From CAVQBP01 sp963710745 (GTDB lineage: Bacteria; Bacteroidota; Ignavibacteria; Ignavibacteriales; Ignavibacteriaceae), in assembly GCA_963710745.1 (NCBI GenBank), contig CAVQBP010000011.1, positions 62,001 through 126,000 of the forward strand: a stretch of DNA of 64,000 bases. Reading direction: 5' to 3'. This document shows, one piece after another, positions 19,598-29,498 of the stretch. A program made the position numbers and the translations under genes. Position 1 is the stretch's first letter. Each line of letters begins with the position of its first letter. The notes below the pieces were generated by a model. That model worked only from the letters and a program-made list of their open reading frames with translations, was not told the origin of the DNA and did no database searches.

Positions 19598-19968
19598 ATA
19601 AAAAGTTAATTAAATAAGCAAAGCATTAATGTGAGAACTTCCGGGTGCATGATATATGTCCCCAAATAACCTGATATGCATCTCTTTATAAGGAAGATTA
19701 GTGACCAGGGACAAAAAAAGATACGCTTTTTCAATAACAAAGCCGGCAACCTGTTCAAAGTAGTCTTCCAATTAATATTCATTTTCTTAGACGAAAAAGG
19801 TATTTTTTCAAAAGAAATCCAGGTAGTTAAACTATCGAGTTACTCTCAGTTGATCCTCTTGAATATAGATTAAATAATAGTTTGATTTCATAGTATCTAC
19901 GAATCCGGATTGTTTCAATTTTTCTAATAATTTAAATTTGCACAAATTTATTATTGAGGTTAGTTAAC

Positions 19969-20751
19969 ATGAAAAAAATATTTGTAATTCTATCTTTTAG
20001 TTTTTTAGTCTTGCTTTTATCTGGTGAAAGTATAATTAAAACAAACTTTATTGAAAACAAGCTGACAATTTGTATCCTAGGCGGAACTCCATCAACAGCT
20101 CATATTGTTAATCAATTACCGCATGAAATTTTAGAAAGGTATAATATTATTTCTTTCAATCGACCAGGTTTTGGAGGAACACCGAATTCAGTAATGAACA
20201 AGCAAAGATTATTTGCATTAGCTAAAAAAGCCGGGTTGAAGGAAAATGACTTCGGAATTATTGGTATTAGCGGCGGCGGACCTTTAGCTATTCTTATTGC
20301 AGATAAATTTAATTTATCTCATTGCGGAATAATCAGCGGAATGGTGTCGGAAGAAGCATATTTTCCTTATGCCGATTCAACATTTACAAAACCATTAATG
20401 CAGAGTGTTTTGCTTGGATTTGATTCATTTAAAACAAAAACCGAAACATTTCCAAATGTCCAAGAAATTATTAAACAAGCTGAAAGCCCAAAAAATTTAG
20501 CTATAAGAGGTTGTTTCGATGAACTTAATTTCATTTTATCACCCTGTCTGTTTTCCAAAAAAGATTTCAATGTAAATCTTATTTGGTGGCATGGAGAAAA
20601 AGATCGAAATGTTGCTTTAGCAAGTGTAAAATTATTTTTAAGAGATTTTAAAAATTCCGAATTAAATATTATTCCAAATGGAAGTCATGCAATTGACGCT
20701 CGGATATACATAGATAAGCTAATTCAAAGTTGGAAAAATAATTTAAACTAA
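19969..20751 (+). CDS. Secreted or membrane-anchored alpha/beta hydrolase
   Basis: 260 residues. The start is set at the ATG at 19969, which has GAGGTT upstream and begins the signal peptide MKKIFVILSFSFLVLLLSG. Alpha/beta-hydrolase features are the oxyanion-side RPGFGGT, the nucleophile elbow GISGGGP (Ser), an acidic residue in WWHGEKDRNVAL, and the His in IPNGSHAI. The fold resembles esterases and haloperoxidase-like hydrolases. The substrate cannot be told. It stands alone between the tRNA-like gene and the YegP-like gene. Confidence 0.8.
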   Translation: MKKIFVILSFSFLVLLLSGESIIKTNFIENKLTICILGGTPSTAHIVNQLPHEILERYNIISFNRPGFGGTPNSVMNKQRLFALAKKAGLKENDFGIIGISGGGPLAILIADKFNLSHCGIISGMVSEEAYFPYADSTFTKPLMQSVLLGFDSFKTKTETFPNVQEIIKQAESPKNLAIRGCFDELNFILSPCLFSKKDFNVNLIWWHGEKDRNVALASVKLFLRDFKNSELNIIPNGSHAIDARIYIDKLIQSWKNNLN

Positions 20752-20978
20752 TTTATATTTAATTATTTTCCTCTTAATGCAAAAGGAGCTCATTTTAAAT
20801 ACCGGGAACATAACTGCAACGGTTTATCCTAAAACTTTAGTCGATATTTAGTATCGAGCAAGTAAAATTAAACTTGAGAGGTTTATATCAACCAGGCATT
20901 CTCAAATATTTTCTTTTTTAATTTACAATGCCTAACTTTAAATTCATTCAAATAAAATCAAGTAAAATAGGAGAACTT

Positions 20979-21308
20979 ATGGCACAAGGCAAATTTCAAA
21001 TCTATAAAGACAAATCCGGTAAATTTCGTTTCCGTCTATTAGCGGGAAACTTACAACCGGTACTTTCTAGTGAAGGCTATAATACGAAAGCAGCCTGTAA
21101 AAACGGAATAACTTCTGTGAAGAAGAATGCTGCGAATAAAGATCGTTATGTTGTGAACAAAGCTAAGAATGGAAAGGTTTATTTTAGTCTTACAGGAGCA
21201 AATAAAGCAGTCATTGGAAACAGTCAGATGTATAAAACACGGGACACTTTAAGAAAAGGGAGAGACTCTGTTATAAAAAATGCTAAGTCTCCTGTCGAAG
21301 AGGTATGA
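20979..21308 (+). CDS. YegP-like DUF1508 repeat protein
   Basis: 109 residues made of two DUF1508 repeats: GKFQIYKDKSGKFRFRLLAGN...GYNTKAACKNGITSVKKNA, then RYVVNKAKNGKVYFSLTGANKAVIG...YKTRDTLRKGRDSVIKNA. The start is at ATG 20979 because TAGGAG sits 8 bases upstream; the longer frame from 20928 adds an unconserved leader. The molecular role of the family is unknown. A terminator follows at 21314. Confidence 0.85.
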   Translation: MAQGKFQIYKDKSGKFRFRLLAGNLQPVLSSEGYNTKAACKNGITSVKKNAANKDRYVVNKAKNGKVYFSLTGANKAVIGNSQMYKTRDTLRKGRDSVIKNAKSPVEEV

Positions 21309-21313
21309 TTTCA

Positions 21314-21330
21314 GGGAGCATAATGCTCCC
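21314..21330 (+). terminator. Intrinsic terminator after the DUF1508 gene
   Basis: GGGAGCA/TGCTCCC with loop TAA, followed by CTTTATTT, 5 bases after the stop codon. Confidence 0.7.
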
Positions 21331-21497
21331 CTTTATTTCTAACAGATCTATATTTATAATTTTAAGTGCATTTACATTCACCGAATGCATAAGTGTGAGC
21401 GAAAGATTAGGAGGATGGAAAGGGAGAGTTAGACTTTAACCATTTTTATATTAGAAACAGTTAACATAATCTCTTTTTTTTGATTTTATTTTTCGAA

Positions 21498-22403
21498 ATG
21501 AAACTAGCAAAACCTTTTCTTAAATGGGCTGGAGGCAAAACTCAATTATTAACTGATATCGATAATAACCTTCCACCTGAAATTAAATCGAATGGTATAA
21601 AAAATTATTATGAGCCATTCTTAGGAAGTGCTGCAGTATTTTTATTTTTAAAGCAGAAATATAATATAGAAAATGCTTACTTATCTGATATCAGCTCTAA
21701 TCTGATTTCAACATTTAAAATAGTTCGTAGTGAAACTAACAGCCTAATTAAAGAATTGAAATTTCTTGATAGTGAATTTAAATTAAAGAATTTAGGAGAA
21801 AGGAAGGTCTATTACAATAACAAAAGAGAAGAGTTTAATGCATTATTATTATCCGGTAATCAGAAGAATAAACAAAAGTTAGTAAGAAAAGCATCCTTAA
21901 CCATTTTCCTAAACAAAACCTGTTTCAATGGATTGTACCGGGTTAATAAATCAGGTCAATTTAATGTACCATTTGGAAGGTATGAAAATCCTAAAATTAT
22001 AGATGAAGAAAATTTACTTTTAGTTTCTCAATTACTGAGAAATGTCGTTTTAGAAGTTAGAGATTTTAAATCACTGCCTAAAATAGTTAAGAAGAATTCT
22101 TTTATATATTATGATCCTCCCTATTCCCCTCTCAACAAAACTTCAAATTTTACATCATACAGTGAATTTGAATTTTCATTGAAAGAACAAGAAGAATTAG
22201 CAAAGGTATATGTTTTATTAGATAAAAAAGGGACAAAACAATTACTGAGCAATGCCGATTTGAAAAGCCACAACTCTAAAAATGATTTCCATGATAATTT
22301 ATATTACAAATTTACCATCAAGAGAATATTGGCAAGCAGAGTAATAAATAGTAAGTCGGCTAATCGCGGAAAAATATCTGAGTTACTGGTTAGTAATTAC
22401 TAA
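21498..22403 (+). CDS. Orphan D12-class DNA adenine N6-methyltransferase (Dam-like)
   Basis: 301 residues of the MT-D12 class. Motif I is FLKWAGGKTQLL near the N-terminus with YYEPFLGSAAVFLFL after it. The catalytic DPPY is in YYDPPYSPLNKTSNF (near residue 205), and the family helix SLTIFLNKTCFNGLYRVN is intact. It methylates adenine, commonly in GATC in this class, but specificity cannot be read here. No restriction endonuclease gene is next to it. The chosen ATG at 21498 has no clear ribosome site; a TTG 18 bases upstream is the alternative. AT-rich surroundings and lack of partners suggest acquisition by transfer. Confidence 0.88.
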   Translation: MKLAKPFLKWAGGKTQLLTDIDNNLPPEIKSNGIKNYYEPFLGSAAVFLFLKQKYNIENAYLSDISSNLISTFKIVRSETNSLIKELKFLDSEFKLKNLGERKVYYNNKREEFNALLLSGNQKNKQKLVRKASLTIFLNKTCFNGLYRVNKSGQFNVPFGRYENPKIIDEENLLLVSQLLRNVVLEVRDFKSLPKIVKKNSFIYYDPPYSPLNKTSNFTSYSEFEFSLKEQEELAKVYVLLDKKGTKQLLSNADLKSHNSKNDFHDNLYYKFTIKRILASRVINSKSANRGKISELLVSNY

Positions 22404-22778
22404 TTAAATTATTCACAATTATTTTATCAAGAAAAATTTTATAAATAAAACTCAAGGAAAATGCACTTCAAATCGAAGGTTAATTTTTGAAAAGACGGTC
22501 CAGTGTATATTCGAATCAAAAAATTTTGAGTTCATTAAATAGTCTGCCTGGATTAAAAGTCCATCACTCTATGTAAAGAATTATTATTAATGCAACTGTA
22601 ACAATTTTCTAAATGTTTTCAAGTTTTTCAAAATTAGTTTTCTTTCATATCAATAGCTTCAATTTTTAAGTATTTATTAACGCAGCCTGTAATCAGAAAG
22701 ACGATTTTTCTTTTATTATTTTAAATGTTTACTTAATATTACAATGATTTTATTTTTATAAAATTAGGGGTTAATAAT
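22404..22778. other. Intergenic region with no visible feature
   Basis: 375 AT-rich bases upstream of the AraC-type regulator, presumably including its promoter. I see no gene, strong hairpin or repeat. Confidence 0.4.
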
Positions 22779-23900
22779 ATGAAAGTGGGTTTTATTGATA
22801 TAATTCTTTTTGTATTATTTTTTCAAATTTTATCTCTTACACCATTTCTTCTCTTTAATAAACAGAAAAAAGGGCTTTCAAACAAGATTCTTGCTTTGTT
22901 TTTGTTCACCAAGGCTTTATGCATCTCCAACTTTATAAGTTTTAGATTGTTTCCGTATACTCTTGAATATTTTCCACATGCTTTTTGGTTTGGAAGTTCT
23001 TTTACAGTTTTATGGGGGCCCGGTGTTTATTTTTATACCCGCTCGCTGGTAAATATCGATTTCAAATTCAAAAAAAAAGATTTCGTTCATCTAATACCAT
23101 TTGCTGCCCACTTTATTTATCTGCTTTTTGCTTTTCATTTGTACAATGCAGAAACCAAACGACATTTGATACTAGATCAAGCAGTGTTCTCACCAATTGC
23201 TGTCCAAATAATTACGGGCTTAATTCATCTGATTATTTTTTCCTACCTTATTGCATCACTGCTGGTTATATTAAAGTATCGCTCTAATATTAAAAATTCT
23301 TTTTCATCAATAAAAGAAATAAATCTTTCCTGGATGATTTTTGTACTTGCCGGTTTTTCTATAAAATGGAGTGCGGATGTGTGGATGTATTTTAACGGGA
23401 TTTCCGGATTGTCCCAGGAAATCCCTCTCATAGTATCCAGGCTTTTACTGTTTTTATTTATAAATATTGTAATTTATAAGGGATTAAAGCAGCCGGAAAT
23501 TTTTTCGGGAATTATTGAAGCCAAACCCGTTAAGAGGCCCTTTCTATCAAAATCTCTTGAAGAAAAATATTTACAAAAACTCTCCTCTTTTATGGAAGAA
23601 AAGAAGCCATTCCTTAATCCTGATGTTACTTTAATGGATATTGCCGAACAAGTTAAAATACCATACCGTTCACTTTCCGAAGTCATCAATAACAGTCTGA
23701 ATAAAAATTTTTATGATTTTATAAACAATTACAGGATCAATGAATCTAAAAAGCTGCTAATAGAAAAATCCAACAGATTCAAAACCATACTTGAGGTGCT
23801 TTATGAAGTTGGTTATAACAGTAAGTCATCCTTTAACAACGCTTTTAAAAAAGATACTGGTATGACTCCAACAGAATTTAAACGTGTTTATGGCAGTTAA
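22779..23900 (+). CDS. Membrane-bound AraC-family transcriptional regulator
   Basis: 373 residues. About 230 N-terminal residues form six to seven hydrophobic helices (IDIILFVLFFQILSLTPFLL, FWFGSSFTVLWGPGVYFYTR, LIIFSYLIASLLVIL and others). A C-terminal AraC/XylS DNA-binding domain follows with two HTH units: MDIAEQVKIPYRSLSEVINN and ILEVLYEVGYNSKSSFNNAFK, ending KDTGMTPTEFKRVY. This 7TM-AraC layout is common in FCB bacteria and implies sensing at the membrane with direct DNA binding. The signal is unknown. The next gene on the same strand is the secreted PQQ-propeller protein, 113 bases away, a possible target. Confidence 0.9.
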   Translation: MKVGFIDIILFVLFFQILSLTPFLLFNKQKKGLSNKILALFLFTKALCISNFISFRLFPYTLEYFPHAFWFGSSFTVLWGPGVYFYTRSLVNIDFKFKKKDFVHLIPFAAHFIYLLFAFHLYNAETKRHLILDQAVFSPIAVQIITGLIHLIIFSYLIASLLVILKYRSNIKNSFSSIKEINLSWMIFVLAGFSIKWSADVWMYFNGISGLSQEIPLIVSRLLLFLFINIVIYKGLKQPEIFSGIIEAKPVKRPFLSKSLEEKYLQKLSSFMEEKKPFLNPDVTLMDIAEQVKIPYRSLSEVINNSLNKNFYDFINNYRINESKKLLIEKSNRFKTILEVLYEVGYNSKSSFNNAFKKDTGMTPTEFKRVYGS

Positions 23901-24013
23901 ATAAAAAAGAAGTATTTATAAAAGCAGTCTGCTTGTTTCAAGCCGACTAAACCTAACCATTATATTATTATTCGCTCCGTAATCTTAACATAAAATATTC
24001 GTTGGAGGAATAA

Positions 24014-25771
24014 ATGAATATAATAATTAGATCTCTTTTAACGTTTCTAACATTACTCATTTTCTCAAACCTTTCTTTTAGCGGCGATGTAGTCTCCTGG
24101 AAATTCAGAACCTCTGGTATTATTTATTCAACACCATTAATTATTAATGATATAGTATATATCGGAAGCGCCGACAGTTCATTTTATGCTATAAATATTA
24201 GTGACGGTTCTAAAATATGGAGTTATAAATCAGGAAATCAGATTTTTTCATCGGCAGCTTATTCAAATAATATAATCTGTTTTGAAAGCGGAAATGTATT
24301 GTATGGCTTAAATACCGATGGTTCTGAAAAATGGAAGGTGACAATTGCCGAAGGTTCAGTTACGAACCATTATGATGATTGGGATTACTTCCATTCATCA
24401 CCTGTAATTAGCGATAGTGTGGCTTATGCCGGAAGCCAAAGGGGACAGTTAATAGGAGTAAATATATTCTCAGGCAAGGAAGTTTTGAGAATTAATACGG
24501 GTGATAATGGGATCGGTATCCGGGTAAAACCTGCGGTTCATGATAAAAAAATATATTTTGGCGAATGCAGCGGAAAATTTTATTGCTACAATATCGATAC
24601 TGGAGAAAAAGTCTGGGAATACAACACAAACCCTGAAAAATTGTGGCAGGACCCGGCAATCTTAACTAATCCTGTTATTAAAGACGGGATAGTATATTTT
24701 GGAGGCCGCCATTGTCACTTATATGGTCTGGATGTTTTAACCGGCAAAAAAATATGGTGGTATTCAGATCCTAACAACATGTGGATTTTGGGAGGACCAG
24801 CAATATCAGATTCACTATTATATATTGGAAGTTCAAATCAAAAAATAGTGCATTCCTTCAATCTCGGTTTGAAGAAACTTTTATGGAAAAAGAACTTTGA
24901 CGGTAGAATATTCGGGACTCCATTTGCAGACAGTGAAAATATATTTTTCGGTACAGGAATGGAAATAAATGACAAAATTGGTTCAATATATGCTATAAAT
25001 AAAATATCTGGTGAATTAGTAAACCGCTTCTTTATTGGCGCACAAGTTCACTCCTCACCTGTAATAAATGGGAATAAAATAATATTCGGCTGTAAAGACG
25101 GCTATGTATATGCTTTGGATAAGGAAAAAATGCTTAACTGTGAGCACCCGGAATCCGGTTTTTCCGAAGAAGGTGAAATTAATTTAGGCGAACTTAAACA
25201 AGATACTACAATAAAAATAAGTGTTACCAATTCCAGCAATGTAGCTGATTCAGTATCTTTTACTCTTTACGGTTCCCGCATCGCCGGATCTATATTAAAT
25301 CTTGATTCACGAGAGCTTAATTTACCCCCGCATAGTCAATCTAATATATTACTTACAATTAAGGCATCTTTACTAAATGCAAATAATTATTTAATTAATT
25401 TAAGTATGATCAGACATTTCTATATAAATCCGGCCGCTCAAGTGGTAATTAAAAAGATTAATTTTACAGTACCTAAGATTACTTCAATTTCCGGATCCGG
25501 GAATTCCTTCAGTTTTTTTTTAAGTCAGAATTTTCCAAATCCGTTTAATCCGTCAACCAAAATTAAATACTCGGTAGGTAAAGCAGGTGGAGTTGAAATT
25601 AAGGTTTTTAATCTTATTGGGAAAGAAATGGCAACCCTTGTCAGCGGATATAAAAATGCAGGCAATTATGAGGTAATTTTTAGTGCGGAAAAATTTCCAA
25701 GCGGGATTTATTATTACAGATTAACAGCAGGAGACTTTGTTTCAGTAAAAAAACTGGCAGTTATCAAATAA
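24014..25771 (+). CDS. T9SS-sorted PQQ-like beta-propeller protein
   Basis: 585-residue secreted protein with GGAGG before the ATG and a signal peptide (MNIIIRSLLTFLTLLIFS). Residues about 25-370 carry repeated propeller blades of PQQ-enzyme type, e.g. VYIGSADSSFYAINISDGSKIW, IYFGECSGKFYCYNIDTGEKVW, VYFGGRHCHLYGLDVLTGKKIW, IIFGCKDGYVYALDKE. A beta-sandwich region follows (about 385-490), then a T9SS type-A sorting domain (QNFPNPFNPSTKIKYSV). Such propellers may bind PQQ or serve as scaffolds; dehydrogenase active-site residues are not obvious, so an enzymatic role is unsupported. Confidence 0.82.
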   Translation: MNIIIRSLLTFLTLLIFSNLSFSGDVVSWKFRTSGIIYSTPLIINDIVYIGSADSSFYAINISDGSKIWSYKSGNQIFSSAAYSNNIICFESGNVLYGLNTDGSEKWKVTIAEGSVTNHYDDWDYFHSSPVISDSVAYAGSQRGQLIGVNIFSGKEVLRINTGDNGIGIRVKPAVHDKKIYFGECSGKFYCYNIDTGEKVWEYNTNPEKLWQDPAILTNPVIKDGIVYFGGRHCHLYGLDVLTGKKIWWYSDPNNMWILGGPAISDSLLYIGSSNQKIVHSFNLGLKKLLWKKNFDGRIFGTPFADSENIFFGTGMEINDKIGSIYAINKISGELVNRFFIGAQVHSSPVINGNKIIFGCKDGYVYALDKEKMLNCEHPESGFSEEGEINLGELKQDTTIKISVTNSSNVADSVSFTLYGSRIAGSILNLDSRELNLPPHSQSNILLTIKASLLNANNYLINLSMIRHFYINPAAQVVIKKINFTVPKITSISGSGNSFSFFLSQNFPNPFNPSTKIKYSVGKAGGVEIKVFNLIGKEMATLVSGYKNAGNYEVIFSAEKFPSGIYYYRLTAGDFVSVKKLAVIK

Positions 25772-25780
25772 ATTTAGCTG

Positions 25781-25829
25781 GAACCTTCGAGGTCAGTATT
25801 TCAAACAATTTGTTAGCCTCGAAGGGTTC
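25781..25829 (+). terminator. Terminator-like hairpin after the propeller gene
   Basis: GAACCTTCGAGG pairs with CCTCGAAGGGTTC (one bulge) across a 24-base loop and is followed by TAATAAATTTTC. Confidence 0.5.
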
Positions 25830-25907
25830 TAATAAATTTTCTTGTCTTTATTAAAAATTAAAATTAAGTTTAATCAGCTTAAGTTTTTTCGGGGAGGAAA
25901 TGTTCAT

Positions 25908-26414
25908 ATGGAATCACCAGAAAATCAGGAGAAAATCATAGAGTTATTTAAACAGGGGCCTTGTATTCTTGATGATGCTTTAACCGGTTTAAGCGACTTT
26001 GAGTTAGATTACATGCCATCAAACGGCGGTTGGACTATACGTCAAATTATTCATCATATTGCTGATGGAGATGATCTATGGAAAACCTGCATCAAGATTG
26101 CATTGGGTAATGAACAAGCTGAATTCACTCTTAAGTGGTATTCTGCTCTCTCACAGACAGAGTGGGCAATACGGTGGAGGTATGAAAGCCGGTCAATTGG
26201 TGAATCGTTAGCCCTTCTCAAAGCTAATAGGGATCATCTATTACAATTGCTGGAATATGTACCTGACGGGTGGACCAAGACTGTACAATTTCGAGAGCCC
26301 AATGGAGAAGTTGAAGTAGTACCAGTGGGTGCTGTTTTTCAAATGCAGGCAGATCATGTAGTTCATCATGTTAAACGGATCTTAGAAATTCGTCAGGAGA
26401 TTTCCAGTAAATAA
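25908..26414 (+). CDS. DinB-family metal-dependent protein
   Basis: 168 residues of the DinB/YfiT four-helix bundle family. Typical metal ligands are present in GGWTIRQIIHHIADGDDLW (first His pair region) and MQADHVVHHVKRILEIR (C-terminal His). The start at ATG 25908 is preferred because GGGGAGG lies 10 bases upstream. A TTG 66 bases earlier would add an unconserved basic leader. Members include thiol transferases and stress-induced proteins; the substrate here is unknown. It is convergent with the ADP-ribosyltransferase gene. Confidence 0.82.
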   Translation: MESPENQEKIIELFKQGPCILDDALTGLSDFELDYMPSNGGWTIRQIIHHIADGDDLWKTCIKIALGNEQAEFTLKWYSALSQTEWAIRWRYESRSIGESLALLKANRDHLLQLLEYVPDGWTKTVQFREPNGEVEVVPVGAVFQMQADHVVHHVKRILEIRQEISSK

Positions 26415-26497
26415 TATGGATAAATAAACAGAAAATACTTCTATTATCTTTAAAAGAAATCGAAATATTTATTCCATATAATGTTACAACATATAGT

Positions 26498-27214
26498 TCA
26501 GCCGTCAATTGGTTCAGTACCAAGCTGCTCAAGTCGTTTAAGGCCATCCTTCATGGCTTTGAGGGCTTCAGGCGAATGCCCCTGCCAATCCTTGATTTCA
26601 TCTATAACCTGTATAGGTTCACGGGTACGGAATGACTTAGTTGGATTACCCCGAAACTTCTTATTTGTCAGGTTGGGATCATCTTCTATGGGACCGGTCG
26701 GTTCCACGATGTAAATTCTTCCGGGACCTTCACCAATGGCTAACTCAGCTCCCCATGTTGCCGCATCCAAAGTTCGGCTCAGATAAACAAAGGTTGTTTT
26801 CCTAACCTTATTTCCGAAGTTAGGAGTAAAGCCAGGTTTAATCAGGTCTCCTGGTTTTAGGTTAGCACGGGTGCCATGGTATAGGAACCACTCCGTAACC
26901 TCACCTATAACCCGCAGCGGTTCGCGAGAACAATATGACATCGACGGATGGCCCGGAGACTTATGGTCGGATACATCTTCAATCTGACCGATTAGTTCTA
27001 CTATGTAGACTCTGCCGGGATCTTTTCCGGTCGCGATTTCCGCTTCCCAAACGGCACCATCTAGATTGGGAGTCAGATAGACATAGTCTGCCATGTTATC
27101 ATGTTCACTCATACCGGGCTTTATCAAGTCTCCTGGTTTCATGGCAGAACGTGTGCCATGGTAGAACCGCTTTGTCCGTATATCAGCGGTTGTATCAATA
27201 ATGTCTTTGTTCAT
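26498..27214 (-). CDS. arr: Double-domain rifampin ADP-ribosyltransferase (Arr-Arr fusion)
   Basis: 238 residues holding two tandem Arr domains; known Arr proteins are single-domain, about 140 residues. Arr inactivates rifamycins by ADP-ribosylation using NAD+. The C-terminal copy (about 109-238) is canonical: LYHGTRANLKPGDLIKPGF, FVYLSRTLDAATWGAELA, RIYIVEPTGPIEDDPNLT, GNPTKSFRTREPIQV. The N-terminal copy (about 15-108) is diverged but keeps FYHGTRSAMKPGDLIKPG, YVYLTPNLDGAVWEAEIA, RVYIVELIGQIEDVSDH, and MSYCSREPLRVIGEVTEW. The catalytic His, Tyr and Asp positions appear present in both. Codon use seems richer in G/C than its neighbours, hinting at transfer. Whether both domains are active is not known. 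Confidence 0.85.
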   Translation of the reverse strand: MNKDIIDTTADIRTKRFYHGTRSAMKPGDLIKPGMSEHDNMADYVYLTPNLDGAVWEAEIATGKDPGRVYIVELIGQIEDVSDHKSPGHPSMSYCSREPLRVIGEVTEWFLYHGTRANLKPGDLIKPGFTPNFGNKVRKTTFVYLSRTLDAATWGAELAIGEGPGRIYIVEPTGPIEDDPNLTNKKFRGNPTKSFRTREPIQVIDEIKDWQGHSPEALKAMKDGLKRLEQLGTEPIDG

Positions 27215-27360
27215 AAGTGATTTTAAAATACTTAAAATAAATTCTTTTTACTTTCATCTATTTTATTATCTAATTACTAACGAACATAAAGAATGTCCGA
27301 ATTTACTTTCTTTTGACAGTTCTTCTTATCAGTTATTAATAAGCAATATTTTATTTTCCA

Positions 27361-27594
27361 GAAAGAATTCTGCTTGAATATCAAATATGGTTGGATGCAG
27401 CTAATATTTCTTTGGACAATGAATCAAAATTTCCCCTGAAAAAATTTCCACAAAATGAAGCACTAATTTATTTTGCCAAAGGTATCATTCTAAAAACAAG
27501 ACAATTGTTCACATCTTATGATAAGAAAAAATCTTTAGATGTAATGACGCCTGCTGCAAATCTTGAAGATGCCACCGAAAAGAGAAAAGAATAA
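27361..27594 (+). pseudogene. Short open frame, probable gene fragment
   Basis: An open frame with no good start runs from near 27361 to the stop at 27594 (contains IWLDAANISLDNE, FPQNEALIYFAKGI). It has no ribosome site and matches no family I recognise. It may be the 3' end of a lost gene. Confidence 0.2.
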
Positions 27595-27683
27595 ATAATG
27601 GAACTAAATCCTTAATTATGATTATTTCCCGTATTTGTAGCTACCAACTTATTTTGATGACTGTTTCAATTTATAATTTATTA

Positions 27684-28367
27684 TTAATTTTTCAAGAAAC
27701 GTTCTTCATCCGGTTTATCGGCAAATAGGGATTCTCCTTTCACTATCCACGATATACCGAATGCCAGCAGCATAATAGTCTCAAAGACTAATGTCCAGGC
27801 TGTTGTTAAAAGCTCATCACCTAGAATTATACTAAGTACAGCAAGTGTTAATAATGATACAAGGATAACAACACCGCACGCACGGTAAATGATATTACGA
27901 ATCTTTTTTCTCTTTGTCCAATTTTCTTTATCGCCCAAAGTGAAAAGAAAATACGAAATGATCCCAAGAAGGGTGAAAAAGAGAGCGCTCGAACCGTAGT
28001 GAAGATAGCCTTCAAGTGGGTGAGCTAACTGAAACAAACCGACGGCGGAAGACGGCTCAACACGTGATTCACACGGAAAGATCGCGACCCCCAGTCCGGC
28101 GATGCCGCTAATGATCGCTGCAAGCCTGTCCCGTAATTCGTATCCTTTGTAAGTTATCAGAAAAAGTGAAATACCAACAAGCAAACCAGTCAGGATATCT
28201 CGCATGTTCGAATAATAGTAGGCGCTTATCGAGTCCAGAACGGGTTTATTTTGAATTAAGCTGCCTCCTAATATACAAGCAAACGGGAGTAACATTCCAA
28301 GGATCCCAATCAATTTACGAAGTGTCAGATATGAAACAATTAAACTGTCGTTCTTATTTTTTAGCAT
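27684..28367 (-). CDS. Six-helix integral membrane protein of unknown function
   Basis: 227 residues with about six hydrophobic segments (LIGILGMLLPFACILGG, ILTGLLVGISLFLITY, LFFTLLGIISYFLFTLG, ACGVVILVSLLTLAVLSIIL, TIMLLAFGISWIV). A conserved-looking loop VLDSISAYYYSNMRDIL and a periplasmic-side GLFQLAHPLEGYLHYGSS lie between them. A GGAAGGAAAA site precedes the ATG. I recognise the overall type from uncharacterised bacterial membrane proteins but cannot assign a function. It is transcribed alone. Confidence 0.65.
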   Translation of the reverse strand: MLKNKNDSLIVSYLTLRKLIGILGMLLPFACILGGSLIQNKPVLDSISAYYYSNMRDILTGLLVGISLFLITYKGYELRDRLAAIISGIAGLGVAIFPCESRVEPSSAVGLFQLAHPLEGYLHYGSSALFFTLLGIISYFLFTLGDKENWTKRKKIRNIIYRACGVVILVSLLTLAVLSIILGDELLTTAWTLVFETIMLLAFGISWIVKGESLFADKPDEERFLKN

Positions 28368-28680
28368 AATGTTTTCCTTCCAACGGTTTGGAATAAAAGG
28401 TATTAGAGTCTTTCATTCTTAGATTTCCCTTTGAAATAACGTATTATTTTCTTAAATCTCAATTAATTCCTGAATCGTCTCGATGGGAGTACAACCGAAA
28501 GAAAAGGATTGGTTAGTTCCGGGGAGGGAGAATTAGATCAGAAAAATATTTCATTATTTTAGAATCTGTTCAACCAGTTCCATATCGTCATTAAGGAACC
28601 TCTGCATAGCTATTTGGAAAAACTAACCTACCTTGCATATCTCTTATTATAGCTAATTTGAATACTAGGTGTGCGGAATT

Positions 28681-28857
28681 TTATTTTTTTATATAGGCAT
28701 TTAATCCAACCACCACAGGCTTGCCCTCGATTACACAATCTGTAACCACGTTCCCGTGTGTAGTAGCTACTACCAATGTTTTTCCCGATGCACTGGCTGT
28801 CGGTTCTTGCAATTCAATGCTAATAATAAGTTTTCCGTTTTCTATTTTTACTTCCAT
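28681..28857 (-). CDS. Small conserved-looking 58-residue protein
   Basis: A 58-codon frame from ATG 28857 with AGGA upstream. It reads MEVKIENGKLIISIELQEP, then SGKTLVVATTHGNVVTDCVI and ends PVVVGLNAYIKK. The alternating hydrophobic pattern suggests a small beta-structured protein, and similar short proteins occur in many bacteria, to my recollection without a known function. Composition and a clean start/stop make it likely real despite its size. It sits alone inside an otherwise empty 1.1 kb gap. Confidence 0.6.
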   Translation of the reverse strand: MEVKIENGKLIISIELQEPTASASGKTLVVATTHGNVVTDCVIEGKPVVVGLNAYIKK

Positions 28858-29003
28858 TTTATTTTCCTATTAAATAATGGTTATAATCAAAAATTCCTAA
28901 AAAATATATAATTGAAGATATTTATGTTGCCAACTAAGATCAAATATATATTTTTATAGTTATCCTGCTAGCTGTGAAATATTTGATGTTCAAAGATCAT
29001 GCA

Positions 29004-29038
29004 TCACAAGAACAGTTCACAAGAACAGTTCACAAGAA
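29004..29038. repeat. 13-bp tandem repeat, 2.7 copies
   Basis: TCACAAGAACAGT is repeated twice in tandem and followed by a partial third copy. It lies in the gene-free stretch 28858-29498, in which I see nothing else. Confidence 0.7.
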
Positions 29039-29498
29039 ATTTATCAAATCACATCAGCTGAACCTGTCTGCGATACTCTTTTTTGTTCAATTTTTATTGC
29101 ACACGACCAAATAAATTTTTTACTTATAAAATTCCAATGAAGATATATAGTGAGAGAGTCAATAAGATCGTTTAAATCATAGGCTATATACTTTAATTTT
29201 TCCGGTTTGAACCAGAGCTTTATATTTTCTTTTGATGATATATTCCATTCTTGAATAACATTATTTCGTTCGGTTTAAATTCTGCCGATTTTTCTCTGTC
29301 AGCTTATTAAAGCGTTCACTAACACAACACACAACTATCTAAATAATAATTTTCCAAATTATATTTTGGGCAGATAGATAAATCTTGCAATAAGAAATTG
29401 CATTAAAATAAACTATATTAAGATTTTTTAAAAAATTTGGTTAATAATATTAATTAGTTTATATTTGTGTGTACTTAAATATATTTAGAGGTTGAATA

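Noticed and set aside
19676..19873. 65-codon plus-strand frame upstream of the alpha/beta hydrolase
   Set aside because: No ribosome site, no recognisable motif, and ordinary AT-rich composition; insufficient support.
21498..22403. Restriction-modification system around the adenine methylase
   Set aside because: Neighbours are a DUF1508 protein and an AraC regulator; no endonuclease or specificity gene is present.
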